A stretch of DNA of 39,662 nt from Gracilimonas sp. (GTDB lineage: Bacteria; Bacteroidota; Rhodothermia; Balneolales; Balneolaceae), in contig JAKURD010000025.1 of the NCBI GenBank assembly GCA_022450045.1, positions 1 to 39,662 on the forward strand, in the 5' to 3' direction. Position 1 is the first letter of the stretch; each line of letters starts with the position of its first letter. This document shows, piece after piece, positions 1 through 9,258 of this stretch. Both the position numbers and the translations under genes were made by a program. The notes beneath the pieces were generated by a model that ran no database searches, was not told the origin of the DNA, and was given only the letters and a program-made list of their open reading frames with translations.

Positions 1-96
1 GGAGCTATTTTTGCAAATTGCTGCTTGGATAAATTCATATCCAAATATACAACTTTTTGTGTTAACACGCCCTAATAAGATGAAATTCAAAAATCA

Positions 97-1149
97 ATGC
101 AATCCGTGAAATCTGTAATCTCAATAACCCAGGCAGTTAAAAACTGGCTCGATCCTCAAAATCAGGATCTTCAAAAAGCAGTAGAAAAAACCGTTTCAGA
201 AGGATTATTCAGCGCCGAAGACATGCAGCACCAGCTTTCTGTGCTGAGAGGAAATGTAGAAAACGGCGATATTGAAGAGTGGGTAAAGAGAGCAGGATTG
301 ACTGATAAAAATAATGCAAAAGGAAAAAAAATACTCAGCCTTCATGCCGGAAATTTGCCTTTGGTGGGATTCCAAACCGCACTTGGAGTAATCCTCTCCG
401 GGGCCGATTATTACGGCAAGCTCTCCCGAAAAGACCCGTATTTACTTGCTTCATTCCTGAAAGAAATGCAAAAAGCGGGACTCAAACAGGAGATTCATTT
501 TTCCACCGATCTTGATTCCTTTGAAAATCAGGAAGCTGATACAGTGGTGTTTGCCGGATCTGAAAATTCGGTTCCTGATGTGAAAGAAGAAATCCGAAAA
601 CAAAATGCTGCCAAACCAAATGCAACTTATCTCATTCGAACTGCTAAGTTTTCGATGGTTTATCTGAATGAATGGAATGAAGGAATAAAAGGTGAACTGG
701 TAGAAGCGATGCTTAGATATGGGGGGAAAGGATGTCGTTCGGCAGCTTTGGTGGCAGCAAAATTCGGGCTGGATGAAGTCAAAGAAGAACTACGATCATC
801 CATGCAGAACTTCTGGAGAAAGAACCCTCAACATCAAAAACCGGCACCCGAACTGAAGTATCAATTTGCGTACAATGAAGGAATTCAGCGCAATCAGTTA
901 TGGCTGGAGGATTTTTTGATACAGGAAACAGACGAATTACCGGAAATGGATTTTATGGTTAATTGGATGGAGGGAGATGAGGAGAGAGTAAGAGCACTCA
1001 GGATGAAATTTGGGGAAGTTGTTCAATCGATTTACACAACAGGTTTAGAAATAGATGGATTGAAAACAGAACCGTTATCACAAGCTCAAAGTCCACCGCT
1101 TTGGTGGAAACCGGATGGGGTGGATGTGATTAGTGAATTAATCATGTAA
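97..1149 (+). CDS. Acyl-CoA reductase, LuxC family
   Basis: The 350-aa product matches the LuxC-type acyl-CoA reductase family, which reduces acyl-CoA (or acyl-enzyme) to aldehyde with NADPH on an aldehyde-dehydrogenase-like fold. Visible landmarks are the HAGNLPLVG segment near residue 83, a nucleotide-binding-like middle region, and the loop GGKGCRSAAL in which Cys213 sits where the family's acyl-accepting cysteine lies. There is no signal peptide, so it is cytoplasmic. It is somewhat shorter than the Vibrio LuxC subunit (about 480 aa), as is usual for stand-alone homologues in Bacteroidota. No luxD/luxE-like partner lies beside it, so a role in lipid or aldehyde metabolism rather than light emission is inferred. 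It converges on the DUF885 gene, with a shared hairpin between them. A TATTTTTG box at 6-13 could be its promoter -7 element. Confidence 0.85.
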   Translation: MQSVKSVISITQAVKNWLDPQNQDLQKAVEKTVSEGLFSAEDMQHQLSVLRGNVENGDIEEWVKRAGLTDKNNAKGKKILSLHAGNLPLVGFQTALGVILSGADYYGKLSRKDPYLLASFLKEMQKAGLKQEIHFSTDLDSFENQEADTVVFAGSENSVPDVKEEIRKQNAAKPNATYLIRTAKFSMVYLNEWNEGIKGELVEAMLRYGGKGCRSAALVAAKFGLDEVKEELRSSMQNFWRKNPQHQKPAPELKYQFAYNEGIQRNQLWLEDFLIQETDELPEMDFMVNWMEGDEERVRALRMKFGEVVQSIYTTGLEIDGLKTEPLSQAQSPPLWWKPDGVDVISELIM

Positions 1150-1179
1150 ATCATGGTTCAGAAATTAGAACCATGATTT
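1148..1179. terminator. Bidirectional hairpin terminator between convergent genes
   Basis: A perfect 12-bp inverted repeat (AAATCATGGTTC, 1148-1159, with its complement at 1168-1179) around an 8-base loop. It starts at the stop codon of the acyl-CoA reductase and ends about 30 bases from the end of the DUF885 gene. The T-tract is short on both sides, so it is a weak intrinsic terminator by sequence, but its position between convergent genes supports a shared terminator. Confidence 0.6.
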
Positions 1180-1208
1180 ATGAGATGTTAGGATGGTCAA
1201 TATTTACC

Positions 1209-2908
1209 TCACATCCCCTCAATATAATCCCCAAACTTCCATTCAGATCTGAAATCGGGAGTTAGTTTCTGTTTGGTCAACAGCGCCTTAACCATTGCCA
1301 CGGGAATGCTGTTGTTTCGAAGGATGGTATCATGGAATTCTTTTTCGGTCATTTGGCCGGAATCAACCAGTTCCATTCGCAGAGAATAGAACTGCATAGC
1401 GCCCACCATGTAGGCAATCTGGTATAGCGGACCATAATTGCCTTCAAACGAACGTCGGACCTCTGTCTCCGCATTCGCATATTCGTGTCCCACTTTATAT
1501 CCACTAAGTAATCAATGGATTCCTGTGGAGTCCAGTTTCCGAGATGGTAGTTCAGTGAAAATATAATGCGGGCCGCACGGTGCATTCTCCAGTACAGCAT
1601 CCCGATCTTGTCCTCAGGATTGTTTGGGAAGCCCTTCTCCCAAAGCACAAATTCCCAATATAAAGCCCAGCCTTCTGTCCAAAATGGAGTACTGAACATG
1701 CGTCGATGTATTTCATAACGCTGATTCATAAACTGCTGTAAGTGATGACCCGGAATCAATTCATGATGCACCACCGCTTTGGAAAAGTGAGGATTATTCC
1801 CGCGCATACTCATTATTTTTTCTTCGTGCGTCATGGTATTGGTAGGGTAGGCGATCCGAACGGTTTCACCGCCTAAAAAGAAAGGCGCAAATTTCTGCCA
1901 TTCCGGACTCAGCATTACCATACGCCACGTTTCTTTGGCGAGATCAGGGATGGTAACCAGCTCACGATCTTCAAGAAACATAACGGCTTCTTCGGCTAAT
2001 TCTTTAACCAGTGGAGGTTGTTCTCCGGCCGGAACATGTGTGGTTTTGACATACTCTAAAGCTGCTTTCCAGTCATCGCCGTATCCCAAATCCCGGGAAG
2101 CTTTCAGCATTTCATTGAAGGTCCATTCGTACTGCTCGTTGGCGATATCGATCAGTTCTCGCGGAGTGTAGGAGATCATCTCGAAGCCCAAACGCCGGTT
2201 TATCTCATCTTCTCCGATCGGATTTCCAACGATCCCGCTTTCATCAACGGCTTCTTTCCCGGCATCAAAATGAACCCTGGCCATTTCGGCATATTCCTCA
2301 AGGGAGGTATTCAGAGCTTTGAATGGCTCTTCCACCCACCAGGTGAAATCAGGATCATATCCGTAATAAAATTCATAGGCTTCTTCGATCCCATCCTTTA
2401 GTTCTCCGATTGAGTCAGAGAGGTAAGCGGCTTCTCTTTTGGCCAATAGTCCGTGCGATTCCAGCTCCGCTTTTTTAGTGTGAACCGCTGAATTCCAGTT
2501 GTCGAACCAAGACGCAACTTCCTTTCCATCCATGGAATTCCCAACCCTGCGCTGATGGATGAAACTCATGATCTCTCCGGTTGCAGGAAGGAATTCAGAA
2601 ATATTGTTGTATCGATCACGATCTGCATTCAGGAAATAAGCGGAACGCTGCAAGTCGTTTTTGAAGAGCAGGTAATCTACTTGCCGGGCACGAGGCAGTC
2701 CCTCAAAATCGAGATCGCCTAATTTCTGCAGCCAATCCACATAAAACTCATCAAATCGATCAAAATGTTCTACGGAGGGCTCAACGTCATACTTGCGATC
2801 AAGGGCACCATAGTCGGCCCGGTAGGTGGTGACCATTTCAGCAATAGGTTGAGCCGAAACGGAAAGGGTAAGAAATGATAAGATCAGAGCCGAAAAAATT
2901 GAACGCAT
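1209..2908 (-). pseudogene. DUF885 family peptidase-like secreted protein, one-base frameshift
   Basis: Two overlapping reading frames encode one DUF885-family protein (a probable metallopeptidase-like exported protein). The upstream frame begins MRSIFSALILSF, a signal peptide ending near SVSAQ, and carries the family motif HELIPGHH at residues 382-389. Near 1494-1500 the frame leaves the family pattern: after SIDYLVDI it reads KWDTNM, while the other frame reads VGHEYANAETEVRRSF, the expected continuation, and runs to a stop at 1209 with the conserved FHDTIL and PVAM segments. Adding one A to the AAA run here restores a single 566-aa protein. Left as is, the product loses its conserved C-terminus and gains about 35 unrelated residues. 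The choice is between genuine gene decay and a homopolymer error in the assembly. I chose the start at 2908 because it directly precedes the signal peptide; an in-frame ATG at 2947 is possible. Confidence 0.8.
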
Positions 2909-3103
2909 AACGAAGGATTGATTAATAGATAAAGCAATGAAAAGCATTTTTTGGCAAAATTGATATGGGGAAATTGTAAAGAACTTTTGAAATAATTAAA
3001 ACCATGGGATATGGTTTAAGAGTCAAGGATTCCAAAAATGTAACTTGAGGTATTTGAAATGAATTTTACGTATGTTTAATCGATCAACAAATTGTAAAAT
3101 GAT

Positions 3104-3310
3104 ATGGAAACTGTAAAAATATCTCCAAAATTTCAGGTTGTTATTCCTGCTAAAGTCAGAAAATCATTGAATCTAAAAGCAGGTCAGAGAGTTCGAATGA
3201 TACCGATTGACGGCAAGATAGAAGTCGTTCCGGTGCCCGAAGCTAAATCATTAAGAGGTTTTGCAAAGGGGATTGATGCTTCGCTCGAAAGAGAGGAGGA
3301 TCGGTTTTGA
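3104..3310 (+). CDS. AbrB/MazE-type (VapB-like) antitoxin
   Basis: The 68-aa protein has the SpoVT/AbrB swapped-hairpin DNA-binding pattern in its first 45 residues: KISPKFQVVIPAKVRKSLNLKAG, then basic and beta-strand segments. The charged tail (KGIDASLEREEDRF) is the usual toxin-wrapping part of a VapB-type antitoxin. It overlaps the downstream PIN-domain toxin by 4 bases, so the two are translationally coupled. In such pairs the antitoxin binds both the toxin and the operon promoter. A TATGTTTA box at 3071-3078 resembles the TAnnTTTG -7 element with one mismatch, which fits autoregulation just upstream. Confidence 0.85.
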   Translation: METVKISPKFQVVIPAKVRKSLNLKAGQRVRMIPIDGKIEVVPVPEAKSLRGFAKGIDASLEREEDRF

Positions 3311-3684
3311 ATGTATTGGACTCATCGGGATGGCTGGAATTTTTTACAGATGATAAACATGCGGATGTTTTTGAACCCATTATCGAAAATGATGAGCAGC
3401 TGTTGGTTCCTTCTATCTGTTTTTACGAAGTGTATAAAGTCTTAAACAGGGAGTTGGGGAAATCAAAAGCCCTTGATGGAATTGCTTTGATGGCTAACGG
3501 AAAAGAGATCTCAGTTGATCAGGAAATTGCACTAACGGCAGCGCTGATCAATGCAGAGAGAAAGCTTTCCATGGCTGACTCCATGATCTATGCAATTGCT
3601 CAAAAATACGATGCAGAATTATGGACATTAGATTCGGATTTTGAAGGGCTGGAAGGCGTCAATTATTACTCAAAAAAGGCGTAA
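3307..3684 (+). CDS. vapC: PIN-domain ribonuclease toxin (VapC-like)
   Basis: The 125-aa protein is a PIN-domain protein of VapC size. The acidic residues expected to hold the metal ions are visible: Asp5 in NVLDSSGWLEFF, Glu41 in CFYEVYK, Asp91 in MADSMIYA, and Asp109/Asp111 in TLDSDFEGL. The family cleaves RNA, often initiator tRNA or rRNA; the target here cannot be read from sequence. The start is a TTG whose last two bases are shared with the antitoxin's TGA stop (TTGA), a 4-base overlap. The nearby ATG at 3311 is in another frame. The unusual start and overlap suggest toxin translation depends on antitoxin translation. Confidence 0.87.
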   Translation: MNVLDSSGWLEFFTDDKHADVFEPIIENDEQLLVPSICFYEVYKVLNRELGKSKALDGIALMANGKEISVDQEIALTAALINAERKLSMADSMIYAIAQKYDAELWTLDSDFEGLEGVNYYSKKA

Positions 3685-3712
3685 GAAATCTTCCAAACTG
3701 ATTTACTCTGAA

Positions 3713-3730
3713 AAACCATTTCAATGGTTT
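3713..3730. terminator. Short hairpin after the vapBC-type pair
   Basis: AAACCATT at 3713-3720 pairs with AATGGTTT at 3723-3730 across a 2-base gap. It lies between the toxin stop and the leuS promoter box. There is no T-tract, so its role as a terminator is tentative. Confidence 0.35.
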
Positions 3731-3741
3731 CAATAATGGCT

Positions 3742-3749
3742 TATCTTTG
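3742..3749 (+). promoter_or_regulatory. Bacteroidota-type -7 promoter box for leuS
   Basis: TATCTTTG matches the TAnnTTTG -7 consensus of Bacteroidota primary sigma factor and lies 35 bases before the leuS start. No convincing -33 TTG is placed at the usual spacing, so the call rests on the -7 box and position. Confidence 0.5.
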
Positions 3750-3784
3750 GGGTTCGCAAAAGAAGACAAATCAACCATTCGTTA

Positions 3785-6316
3785 ATGCATTCCTACAAAC
3801 CGGAAAACATCGAGGCCAAATGGCAAAAGTACTGGCTCGAAAATAAGACCTTCAAAACCCCCACCGATACGTCCAAACCCAAATATTATGTACTGGATAT
3901 GTTTCCTTACCCAAGCGGTGCAGGGTTACATGTAGGTCACCCGGAAGGTTATACCGCCACGGATATCATTGCTCGTTACAAACGCATGAATGGTTTCAAT
4001 GTGCTGCACCCGATCGGCTGGGATGCATTTGGACTTCCTGCCGAACAATATGCTGTAAAGACCGGAACCCATCCGCGCATCACGACGGAAAAGAATGTGA
4101 ATAAATTCCGGGAGCAGCTTCAGGCTATTGGTTTCAGTTATGACTGGGATTGTGAGGTAAACACCACCGATCCGGATTATTACAAATGGACGCAATGGAT
4201 CTTCCTTCAGCTTTACAATAAGGGATTGGCGTATGAGGCCGAAGTGGCCGTGAACTGGTGTCCCGAATTGGGAACCGTGTTAGCGAATGAGGAAGTGGTA
4301 GATGGAAAGAGCGAGGTAGGCGGATATCCTGTAGTTCGTAAACCAATGCGGCAATGGGTTCTTAAGATCACGGAATATGCCGAAGAGTTGCTGCAGGATC
4401 TGGAAGATCTGGACTGGCCGGAATCGCTAAAGGAAATGCAGCGAAACTGGATAGGGAAATCCATTGGCGCTGAGATCGACTTTCAAATTGCGAATTATAA
4501 TGAAAAGCTAAGAGTATTTACAACCCGTCCCGATACCATTTTTGGAGCCACATATATGGTGCTGGCTCCGGAGCATCATTTGGTGGACAAGATCACTACG
4601 GATGAGCAAAAGAAAGCGATTGAGGATTATAAAGAAGAGGCAGCCAGGAAATCCGATCTGGAGCGCCAGGAACTGAATAAAGAGAAGACCGGGGCCTTTA
4701 CAGGCGCGTATGCCGTCAATCCGGCAAACGGAAAAGAGATCCCGATCTGGATCGCGGATTATGTGCTGGCGAGTTATGGAACCGGAGCCATCATGGCGGT
4801 ACCGGGACAAGATGAGCGGGACTGGGAGTTTGCCGAGAAATTCGATCTGGAGATCGTTCGTACCGTAGAACCACCGGAAGATTTTGACGGTAAAGCGTAC
4901 ATCGGCGAAGGCCCTGCTATAAACAGTGAGTTCCTGAACGGTCTTAATATTGAGGATGCCAAAAAGAAGATCATTTTGTGGCTGGAAGGAAAAGCAGCCG
5001 GCAAGAAATCCGTGAATTATAAACTCCGCGACTGGCTGTTCTCCCGTCAGCGGTATTGGGGAGAACCGTTTCCGATCATCCATGTGGATGGAGAGCATAA
5101 AGCATTGCCGGAATCCGAGCTTCCGGTAACCCTTCCCGAAGTGGACAAATATCAGCCTACCGGAGATGGCGAGCCGCCGCTGGCAAATGCCAAAGACTGG
5201 GTAAACACCACCGATCCTGAAACCGGGAAGCCTGCCAAACGGGAAACCAACACCATGCCGCAATGGGCGGGTTCCTGCTGGTATTATTTGCGTTACATCA
5301 GCCCGGAGTTTGATGGAGCGCCCGTTGATCCTGATTACGAGAAATACTGGATGCCGGTAGATCTGTATGTGGGTGGAGCCGAACACGCCGTACTTCACCT
5401 ACTGTATGCCCGATTCTGGCACAAGGTACTGTATGATATCGGTGTGGTTTCTACCAAAGAACCGTTTCAAAAATTAGTCAATCAGGGGATGATCCTTGGT
5501 GAAATGGAATTCACCGGCCCTGACGGAGAGAAGGTTCCTGAGGACAAGGTGGAGAAAAAGGGCGAAGGATTTGTTCTGAAAGGCACAAATACGAAAGTGG
5601 AAGCACGTGCTCACAAAATGTCCAAAAGTCGCGGGAATGTCATCAATCCTGATAATGTGATTGCGCAATACGGGGCAGATTCCCTGCGGCTGTATGAAAT
5701 GTTCATGGGTCCGCTGGAACAGGTAAAACCATGGAGCACCAAAGGGGTGGAAGGGGTTAATCGATTCCTGAACCGTGTCTGGAGATTACTGGTAGATGAT
5801 GATTCCGGTGAAATATCGGACAAAGTGAGAGACATCGAAGCGACGAAGGAGCACCTGAAGCCGCTGCATGAAGCCATCAAAAAAGTGACGGAAGATATTG
5901 GGAGCCTGCGATTCAATACGGCTATCTCTGCACTGATGATCTTTGTGAATGAAGCTAACGGCTGGAAGGAAATTCCCCTTTCGGTAGCCAAGGAATTTAT
6001 TCAGATTCTCAATCCATTTGCTCCCCACATCACCGAAGAACTATGGAGCATGCTGGGCCATGAAAAGACGCTTGCCTATGAAGAATGGCCGGCGTTCAAT
6101 GAAGAATTTCTGAAGGATGATACGATCACCTATCCGGTGCAGGTAAACGGGAAAGTTCGTGCCGATATCGAGGTGGATGCAGCCAAAGCCAAAGATAAAG
6201 AGTATGTGCTTGGTTTAGCAAAATCAGAAGAAAACGTAGCCAAATACCTGGAAGAAGGGAATTTAGTGAAGGAGATCTTTGTGCCGGGACGTATCGTTAA
6301 CCTGGTGGTGAAGTAA
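3785..6316 (+). CDS. leuS: Leucyl-tRNA synthetase
   Basis: The 843-aa class I aminoacyl-tRNA synthetase charges tRNA-Leu with leucine. The ATP-binding HIGH-type motif is [12 protein letters not shown] at residues 41-52 and the second signature KMSKS is at 611-615. The CP1 editing domain is present, with the threonine-rich [12 protein letters not shown] starting at residue 246 and [15 protein letters not shown] further on. The C-terminal anticodon-binding and LeuS-specific domains end in [11 protein letters not shown] and [12 protein letters not shown]. Length and motif order are those of a complete bacterial enzyme. It appears to be transcribed alone, from the TATCTTTG box 35 bases upstream, and ends in a hairpin overlapping the stop codon. 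Only the standard single copy is seen here. Confidence 0.98.
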   Translation: MHSYKPENIEAKWQKYWLENKTFKTPTDTSKPKYYVLDMFPYPSGAGLHVGHPEGYTATDIIARYKRMNGFNVLHPIGWDAFGLPAEQYAVKTGTHPRITTEKNVNKFREQLQAIGFSYDWDCEVNTTDPDYYKWTQWIFLQLYNKGLAYEAEVAVNWCPELGTVLANEEVVDGKSEVGGYPVVRKPMRQWVLKITEYAEELLQDLEDLDWPESLKEMQRNWIGKSIGAEIDFQIANYNEKLRVFTTRPDTIFGATYMVLAPEHHLVDKITTDEQKKAIEDYKEEAARKSDLERQELNKEKTGAFTGAYAVNPANGKEIPIWIADYVLASYGTGAIMAVPGQDERDWEFAEKFDLEIVRTVEPPEDFDGKAYIGEGPAINSEFLNGLNIEDAKKKIILWLEGKAAGKKSVNYKLRDWLFSRQRYWGEPFPIIHVDGEHKALPESELPVTLPEVDKYQPTGDGEPPLANAKDWVNTTDPETGKPAKRETNTMPQWAGSCWYYLRYISPEFDGAPVDPDYEKYWMPVDLYVGGAEHAVLHLLYARFWHKVLYDIGVVSTKEPFQKLVNQGMILGEMEFTGPDGEKVPEDKVEKKGEGFVLKGTNTKVEARAHKMSKSRGNVINPDNVIAQYGADSLRLYEMFMGPLEQVKPWSTKGVEGVNRFLNRVWRLLVDDDSGEISDKVRDIEATKEHLKPLHEAIKKVTEDIGSLRFNTAISALMIFVNEANGWKEIPLSVAKEFIQILNPFAPHITEELWSMLGHEKTLAYEEWPAFNEEFLKDDTITYPVQVNGKVRADIEVDAAKAKDKEYVLGLAKSEENVAKYLEEGNLVKEIFVPGRIVNLVVK

Positions 6317-6345
6317 ACGGCTCGCTGAGCTGTTTATGTCTTTTT
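6315..6345 (+). terminator. Intrinsic terminator of leuS
   Basis: AAACGGCTC (6315-6323) pairs with GAGCTGTTT (6327-6335), one G-T pair, loop GCT, followed by ATGTCTTTTT. The left arm overlaps the leuS stop codon. A second small hairpin (GAACC-GAA-GGTTC) follows immediately. Confidence 0.75.
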
Positions 6346-6438
6346 GAACCGAAGGTTCAGTCCCGCTTTCCGAACTGGACAGCTTGTTTGAAAACTCAAT
6401 ACTTGTGAATGGACTCATTAATTTAGTAGGAAACAACT

Positions 6439-6463
6439 CTCCAGGGATTCTGAATCCTTGGAG
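6439..6463. repeat. Near-perfect inverted repeat downstream of leuS
   Basis: CTCCAGGGATTC (6439-6450) pairs with GAATCCTTGGAG (6452-6463) with a single G-T pair and a one-base centre, so a cruciform or RNA hairpin is possible. The 12-base sequence AAGTAAACGGCT occurs both at 6311-6322 (leuS end) and 6473-6484 beside this hairpin, suggesting an old small duplication of the leuS 3' end. Its function is unknown. Confidence 0.5.
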
Positions 6464-6567
6464 GGTTTGCTAAAGTAAACGGCTTTCCCTAATAAACTTA
6501 ACCCTCCTTTTTTAAGGTCGGATCGCCTTAACTAACTTGACCAGTTCATCTTTAACAAGATAGTGGC

Positions 6568-7236
6568 TTACTCACCTTCCTTAAATGGGAAATAACCCAG
6601 CACATCATATTCCCAGACATTCGTTGGAAATATTACGACCAGGTTTGCTGTTTTTTCTCCAATGTTCTTAAATGCATGAGGCACCATTGGCGGTATGTTC
6701 ACGATATAAGGAGCGTCTATTGTAAAGAGCGTATCGCCTAAAGCATAAAGGATTGTTCCCTCAAGTAAGACATGTGCTTCTTCGCCTTTATGTGTATGCA
6801 TTGGAGGTGCGCCACCGGGGAAAGTTTCTGTAATGCCAATTACTAAATTCTGATAGCCATTTTTGTAACCTTCCATTACATGCACGTATTCTCCCGGACC
6901 TGGATTAATCGTGGGTAAACCTTCAAGATCAGCGGCATATTCGCTCCAAAACTTTAATTCCTTACTTTCGTAACCAGGTGGAACGGTTCTTCTTTCCAGC
7001 ACTTTATGAGAATGATGCTGAGCGTGTAAATATTCCATTATAGAGTCAGGAACTGTTTTAACTTCATCCACTAATGTTTCAAGAGAAAAAGTTTCCTTAG
7101 TTAGATCCTGATCCCGTTCATGTGTATGAGCTGCATATCCATCTGAGTGCGCTCCTTCGTTCGTTTTACTACATGAGAAAAACGCCAAAATTAATAATAA
7201 AAAGACAGGATTCAGTGTGCTTTTCATTTTTTTCAA
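6568..7236 (-). CDS. Cupin-domain lipoprotein
   Basis: The 222-aa protein begins with a lipoprotein signal peptide whose lipobox AFFSC puts the lipidated cysteine at residue 22, so it is exported and membrane anchored. Residues about 125-215 form a cupin beta-barrel: motif 1 contains His147, His149 and Glu153 in PPMHTHKGEEAHVLLEG, and motif 2 contains His187 in PPMVPHAFKNIG. These would coordinate one metal ion. The histidine-rich stretch near residues 30-40 and 72-77 is a further possible metal-binding feature. The substrate is unknown; single-domain cupins include dioxygenases, isomerases and sensors. An alternative start lies three codons in. It sits just outside the left end of the cassette array described at 7307-12329 and has no operon partner. 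Confidence 0.8.
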   Translation of the reverse strand: MKKMKSTLNPVFLLLILAFFSCSKTNEGAHSDGYAAHTHERDQDLTKETFSLETLVDEVKTVPDSIMEYLHAQHHSHKVLERRTVPPGYESKELKFWSEYAADLEGLPTINPGPGEYVHVMEGYKNGYQNLVIGITETFPGGAPPMHTHKGEEAHVLLEGTILYALGDTLFTIDAPYIVNIPPMVPHAFKNIGEKTANLVVIFPTNVWEYDVLGYFPFKEGE

Positions 7237-7306
7237 ATTAATTAGACGAGCCCAAGCGAATGTAATTGTTATTTTCTAAATTTCCAAATAAGGGCTATTC
7301 TATTAC

Positions 7307-7478
7307 TTATAACGGCCCTGTATAAAAAACGCAGGACTTTCTGAGCACAATCCCGTCAACGGAGAAGGATGTTTGTCGGGAGTACTAAACTCTCTGAAGC
7401 CCTTGTTTTATAGTTTCTAAGACTTGTTCACCGGAAAACCTCAAAAAAAAGCTCTTCGCTTTTTCTATATCGTTATCT
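7307..7478. repeat. Degenerate attC-like site at the left end of the array
   Basis: The left end TTATAACGGCCCTGTATAA (7307 onward) has the same AACGG...TATA...ACG layout as the better sites. The right end near 7472-7478 (GTTATCT after TTTTTCTATATC) is only a weak match to the GTTGGCA/GTTGGGC ends. It does not complement the start of the lipoprotein cassette (GTTGGGCAAAG on the minus strand). A smaller hairpin sits inside (7347-7380). A second partial copy of the left-arm pattern (AACGGCTATTAACTATAC) lies at 7498-7515. This is probably an eroded terminal site. Confidence 0.4.
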
Positions 7479-7507
7479 AAAACTCCATTAAGCACAAAAC
7501 GGCTATT

Positions 7508-7533
7508 AACTATACACTTTGTAGCGTATAGTT
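7508..7533 (-). terminator. Hairpin downstream of the FG-GAP lipoprotein gene
   Basis: AACTATAC (7508-7515) pairs with GTATAGTT (7526-7533), directly after the stop codon of the minus-strand lipoprotein gene. There is no strong T-tract. It may instead be part of the eroded attC region. Confidence 0.4.
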
Positions 7534-9033
7534 TTAGTTAAAATTCCCATTCCCGAACCATTTTAAATTATTTTTATGGTCGGTCTCCATGTATAAATCC
7601 GACTTTCCATCATTATTCAAGTCTTGAATATGTACCCATAGATACCAATCTGAACCCGAGTTATTAGCTATAGAGTTAGAAGTAACATCAGAAAAATTGC
7701 CGTTTCCATCATTACTTGCTATTTGCAAATAGTAGTTCTGATAAAAATTATCTGAATCAACCCGATTCAAAATTAGATCCATATCCCCATCATTGTCTAT
7801 GTCAACAGCATCAATATCCACTACAATATTGAAGCCATTTACTTGAGGGATGGTACTACTTAAGTTTTTATAATACTTACCTGAACTGTTACCCCAAAGA
7901 ATAAGAGTGTTGGCGCCTTCATGTTCGTGTCCGGCAATTAATAAGTCTATAAAACCATCAGAATCTATGTCAATGAATTCTGACGTGTAATATTTTGTGT
8001 TATGATGAAATTCTGAATCAATAAATTCCGCAGTATTCGTGAAATTTCCAGAACCATCATTGATTAAGAATACAGCTTCCTCATCACCTGGAGCCCCATT
8101 AATAAAAATATCCAGGTCACCATCGTTATCAAAATCAGCTGATGAGCCGCCATGAAAGAAGCCTGAGATACTACTTAGTTTTTGATAATCAAACCCACTG
8201 CCGTTATTTATAAGTAGTATTGGTGATTCACCTGGAAATGGATCAGCATCATATCCATGACCTATAATAAAAGCATCTGGAAGATTGTCATTATTATAAT
8301 CCCCAATTAAAATTTTTCTTGGGTGTTGCATACCCTCATAACCATTTGGTAATGCGTTGGGTAATTCTGTAAAGCTATTACAAGAAAATTCTGAACACTG
8401 CCCACCACATTCACAATAATCAGAATTAAACCCAGTACCATCGCCCAGATACAATCGGATTGGTGAGTAACTATAGCTTTGAAAAAGTCCGCTGGAAATA
8501 AGGACATCCGTATTCCCGTCGTTATTAAAATCTGCGTATGCAGTTAAGTGAGATCTGTCAAAATCCCGAGTTAACTGTGCACCATCAACATAAACATCAG
8601 AGCTTTGCAAATTGTATGAACTGCGCTCTTCTATATTGGAATTTGGTTCAATCTGAAGCCCTTCGTCTTTAGTTATAATTAATGTATAGTTTTTTGTTGT
8701 TTGATCTTCTGCGGTAACAGTGAAAGAATAAGGGCTTTCATTGATATTTAATGTTTGTCCAATACTAATGTCGGCTGTAGCATTTTCAGAAATTTGAAAT
8801 GACTTAACTGATACCTGTTCTGCTAAGAAAGGAAATTCAGAATCATTTGTAACAGAAGTATTAGAAATGGTTGTAGAAAAAACAGAGTCATTATATTCCA
8901 GGTCTAAACTCAATAGGTCTTTATTTCCTGACTGTGTCTCTTCCTGAGTTGGACTGGTTCCATTGCCACTACATGAAAAGAATAGCAAAGCTGAAGTCAA
9001 AAAAGCCAAAAATTTGTGTATGGGTAATTTCAT
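7534..9033 (-). CDS. VCBS/FG-GAP repeat lipoprotein (cassette gene)
   Basis: The 499-aa protein has a lipoprotein signal peptide (lipobox LFFSC, Cys21). Residues about 38-125 look like a short beta-sandwich module of the cadherin-like/DUF5018 kind, ending YTLIITKDEG. The remainder holds about six FG-GAP/VCBS calcium-binding repeats: DFNNDGNTD, DYNNDNLPD, DFDNDGDLD, DIDSDGFID, DIDNDGDMD and DLNNDGKSD. Such repeats fold as a beta-propeller, usually on surface or adhesion proteins. A four-cysteine cluster (CECGGQCSEFSC) lies between the first two repeats and may form disulfides or bind metal. The gene lies between the degenerate left attC and the attC at 9259-9389. It is larger than most cassette genes, with a long leader of about 230 bases. 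No ligand can be inferred. Confidence 0.8.
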   Translation of the reverse strand: MKLPIHKFLAFLTSALLFFSCSGNGTSPTQEETQSGNKDLLSLDLEYNDSVFSTTISNTSVTNDSEFPFLAEQVSVKSFQISENATADISIGQTLNINESPYSFTVTAEDQTTKNYTLIITKDEGLQIEPNSNIEERSSYNLQSSDVYVDGAQLTRDFDRSHLTAYADFNNDGNTDVLISSGLFQSYSYSPIRLYLGDGTGFNSDYCECGGQCSEFSCNSFTELPNALPNGYEGMQHPRKILIGDYNNDNLPDAFIIGHGYDADPFPGESPILLINNGSGFDYQKLSSISGFFHGGSSADFDNDGDLDIFINGAPGDEEAVFLINDGSGNFTNTAEFIDSEFHHNTKYYTSEFIDIDSDGFIDLLIAGHEHEGANTLILWGNSSGKYYKNLSSTIPQVNGFNIVVDIDAVDIDNDGDMDLILNRVDSDNFYQNYYLQIASNDGNGNFSDVTSNSIANNSGSDWYLWVHIQDLNNDGKSDLYMETDHKNNLKWFGNGNFN

Positions 9034-9258
9034 GATTTTTATTATGAATTGAGGGTTTGGCTATGGGCAGGCGGGCTTTAGAGGTGCTTTCCTGTCGGCC
9101 GAGACCGAAGTTAGTTAAAAGTTTTATCATTTCATTTTATCACTTTCCGCCCGCTTGCTTAGAGATGTTTATGTGGCTTTGTGCTTTTATTTATTGCCAG
9201 TTATACTTACTCTCAATTTCCTGTTTATTTGTTTTGGTGTTTTGATAACATATTCTTT
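9034..9258. other. Cassette leader with an inverted repeat, no gene
   Basis: This is the leader between the lipoprotein start and the next attC. GCAGGCGGGC (9067-9076) pairs with GCCCGCTTGC (9149-9158) with one G-T pair, enclosing about 70 bases. The arrangement recalls an eroded attC, but no GTTRRRY-type ends are seen. A 62-codon open frame in this stretch has no recognisable features and is not called. Confidence 0.4.

Noticed and set aside
4508..5398. Long open frame (296 codons) antisense to leuS
   Set aside because: Codons are the reverse frame of conserved leuS motifs; no domain is visible and leuS is certain.
9057..9245. 62-codon plus-strand frame in the lipoprotein leader
   Set aside because: It covers an inverted repeat and is low in complexity, with no start signal or domain.
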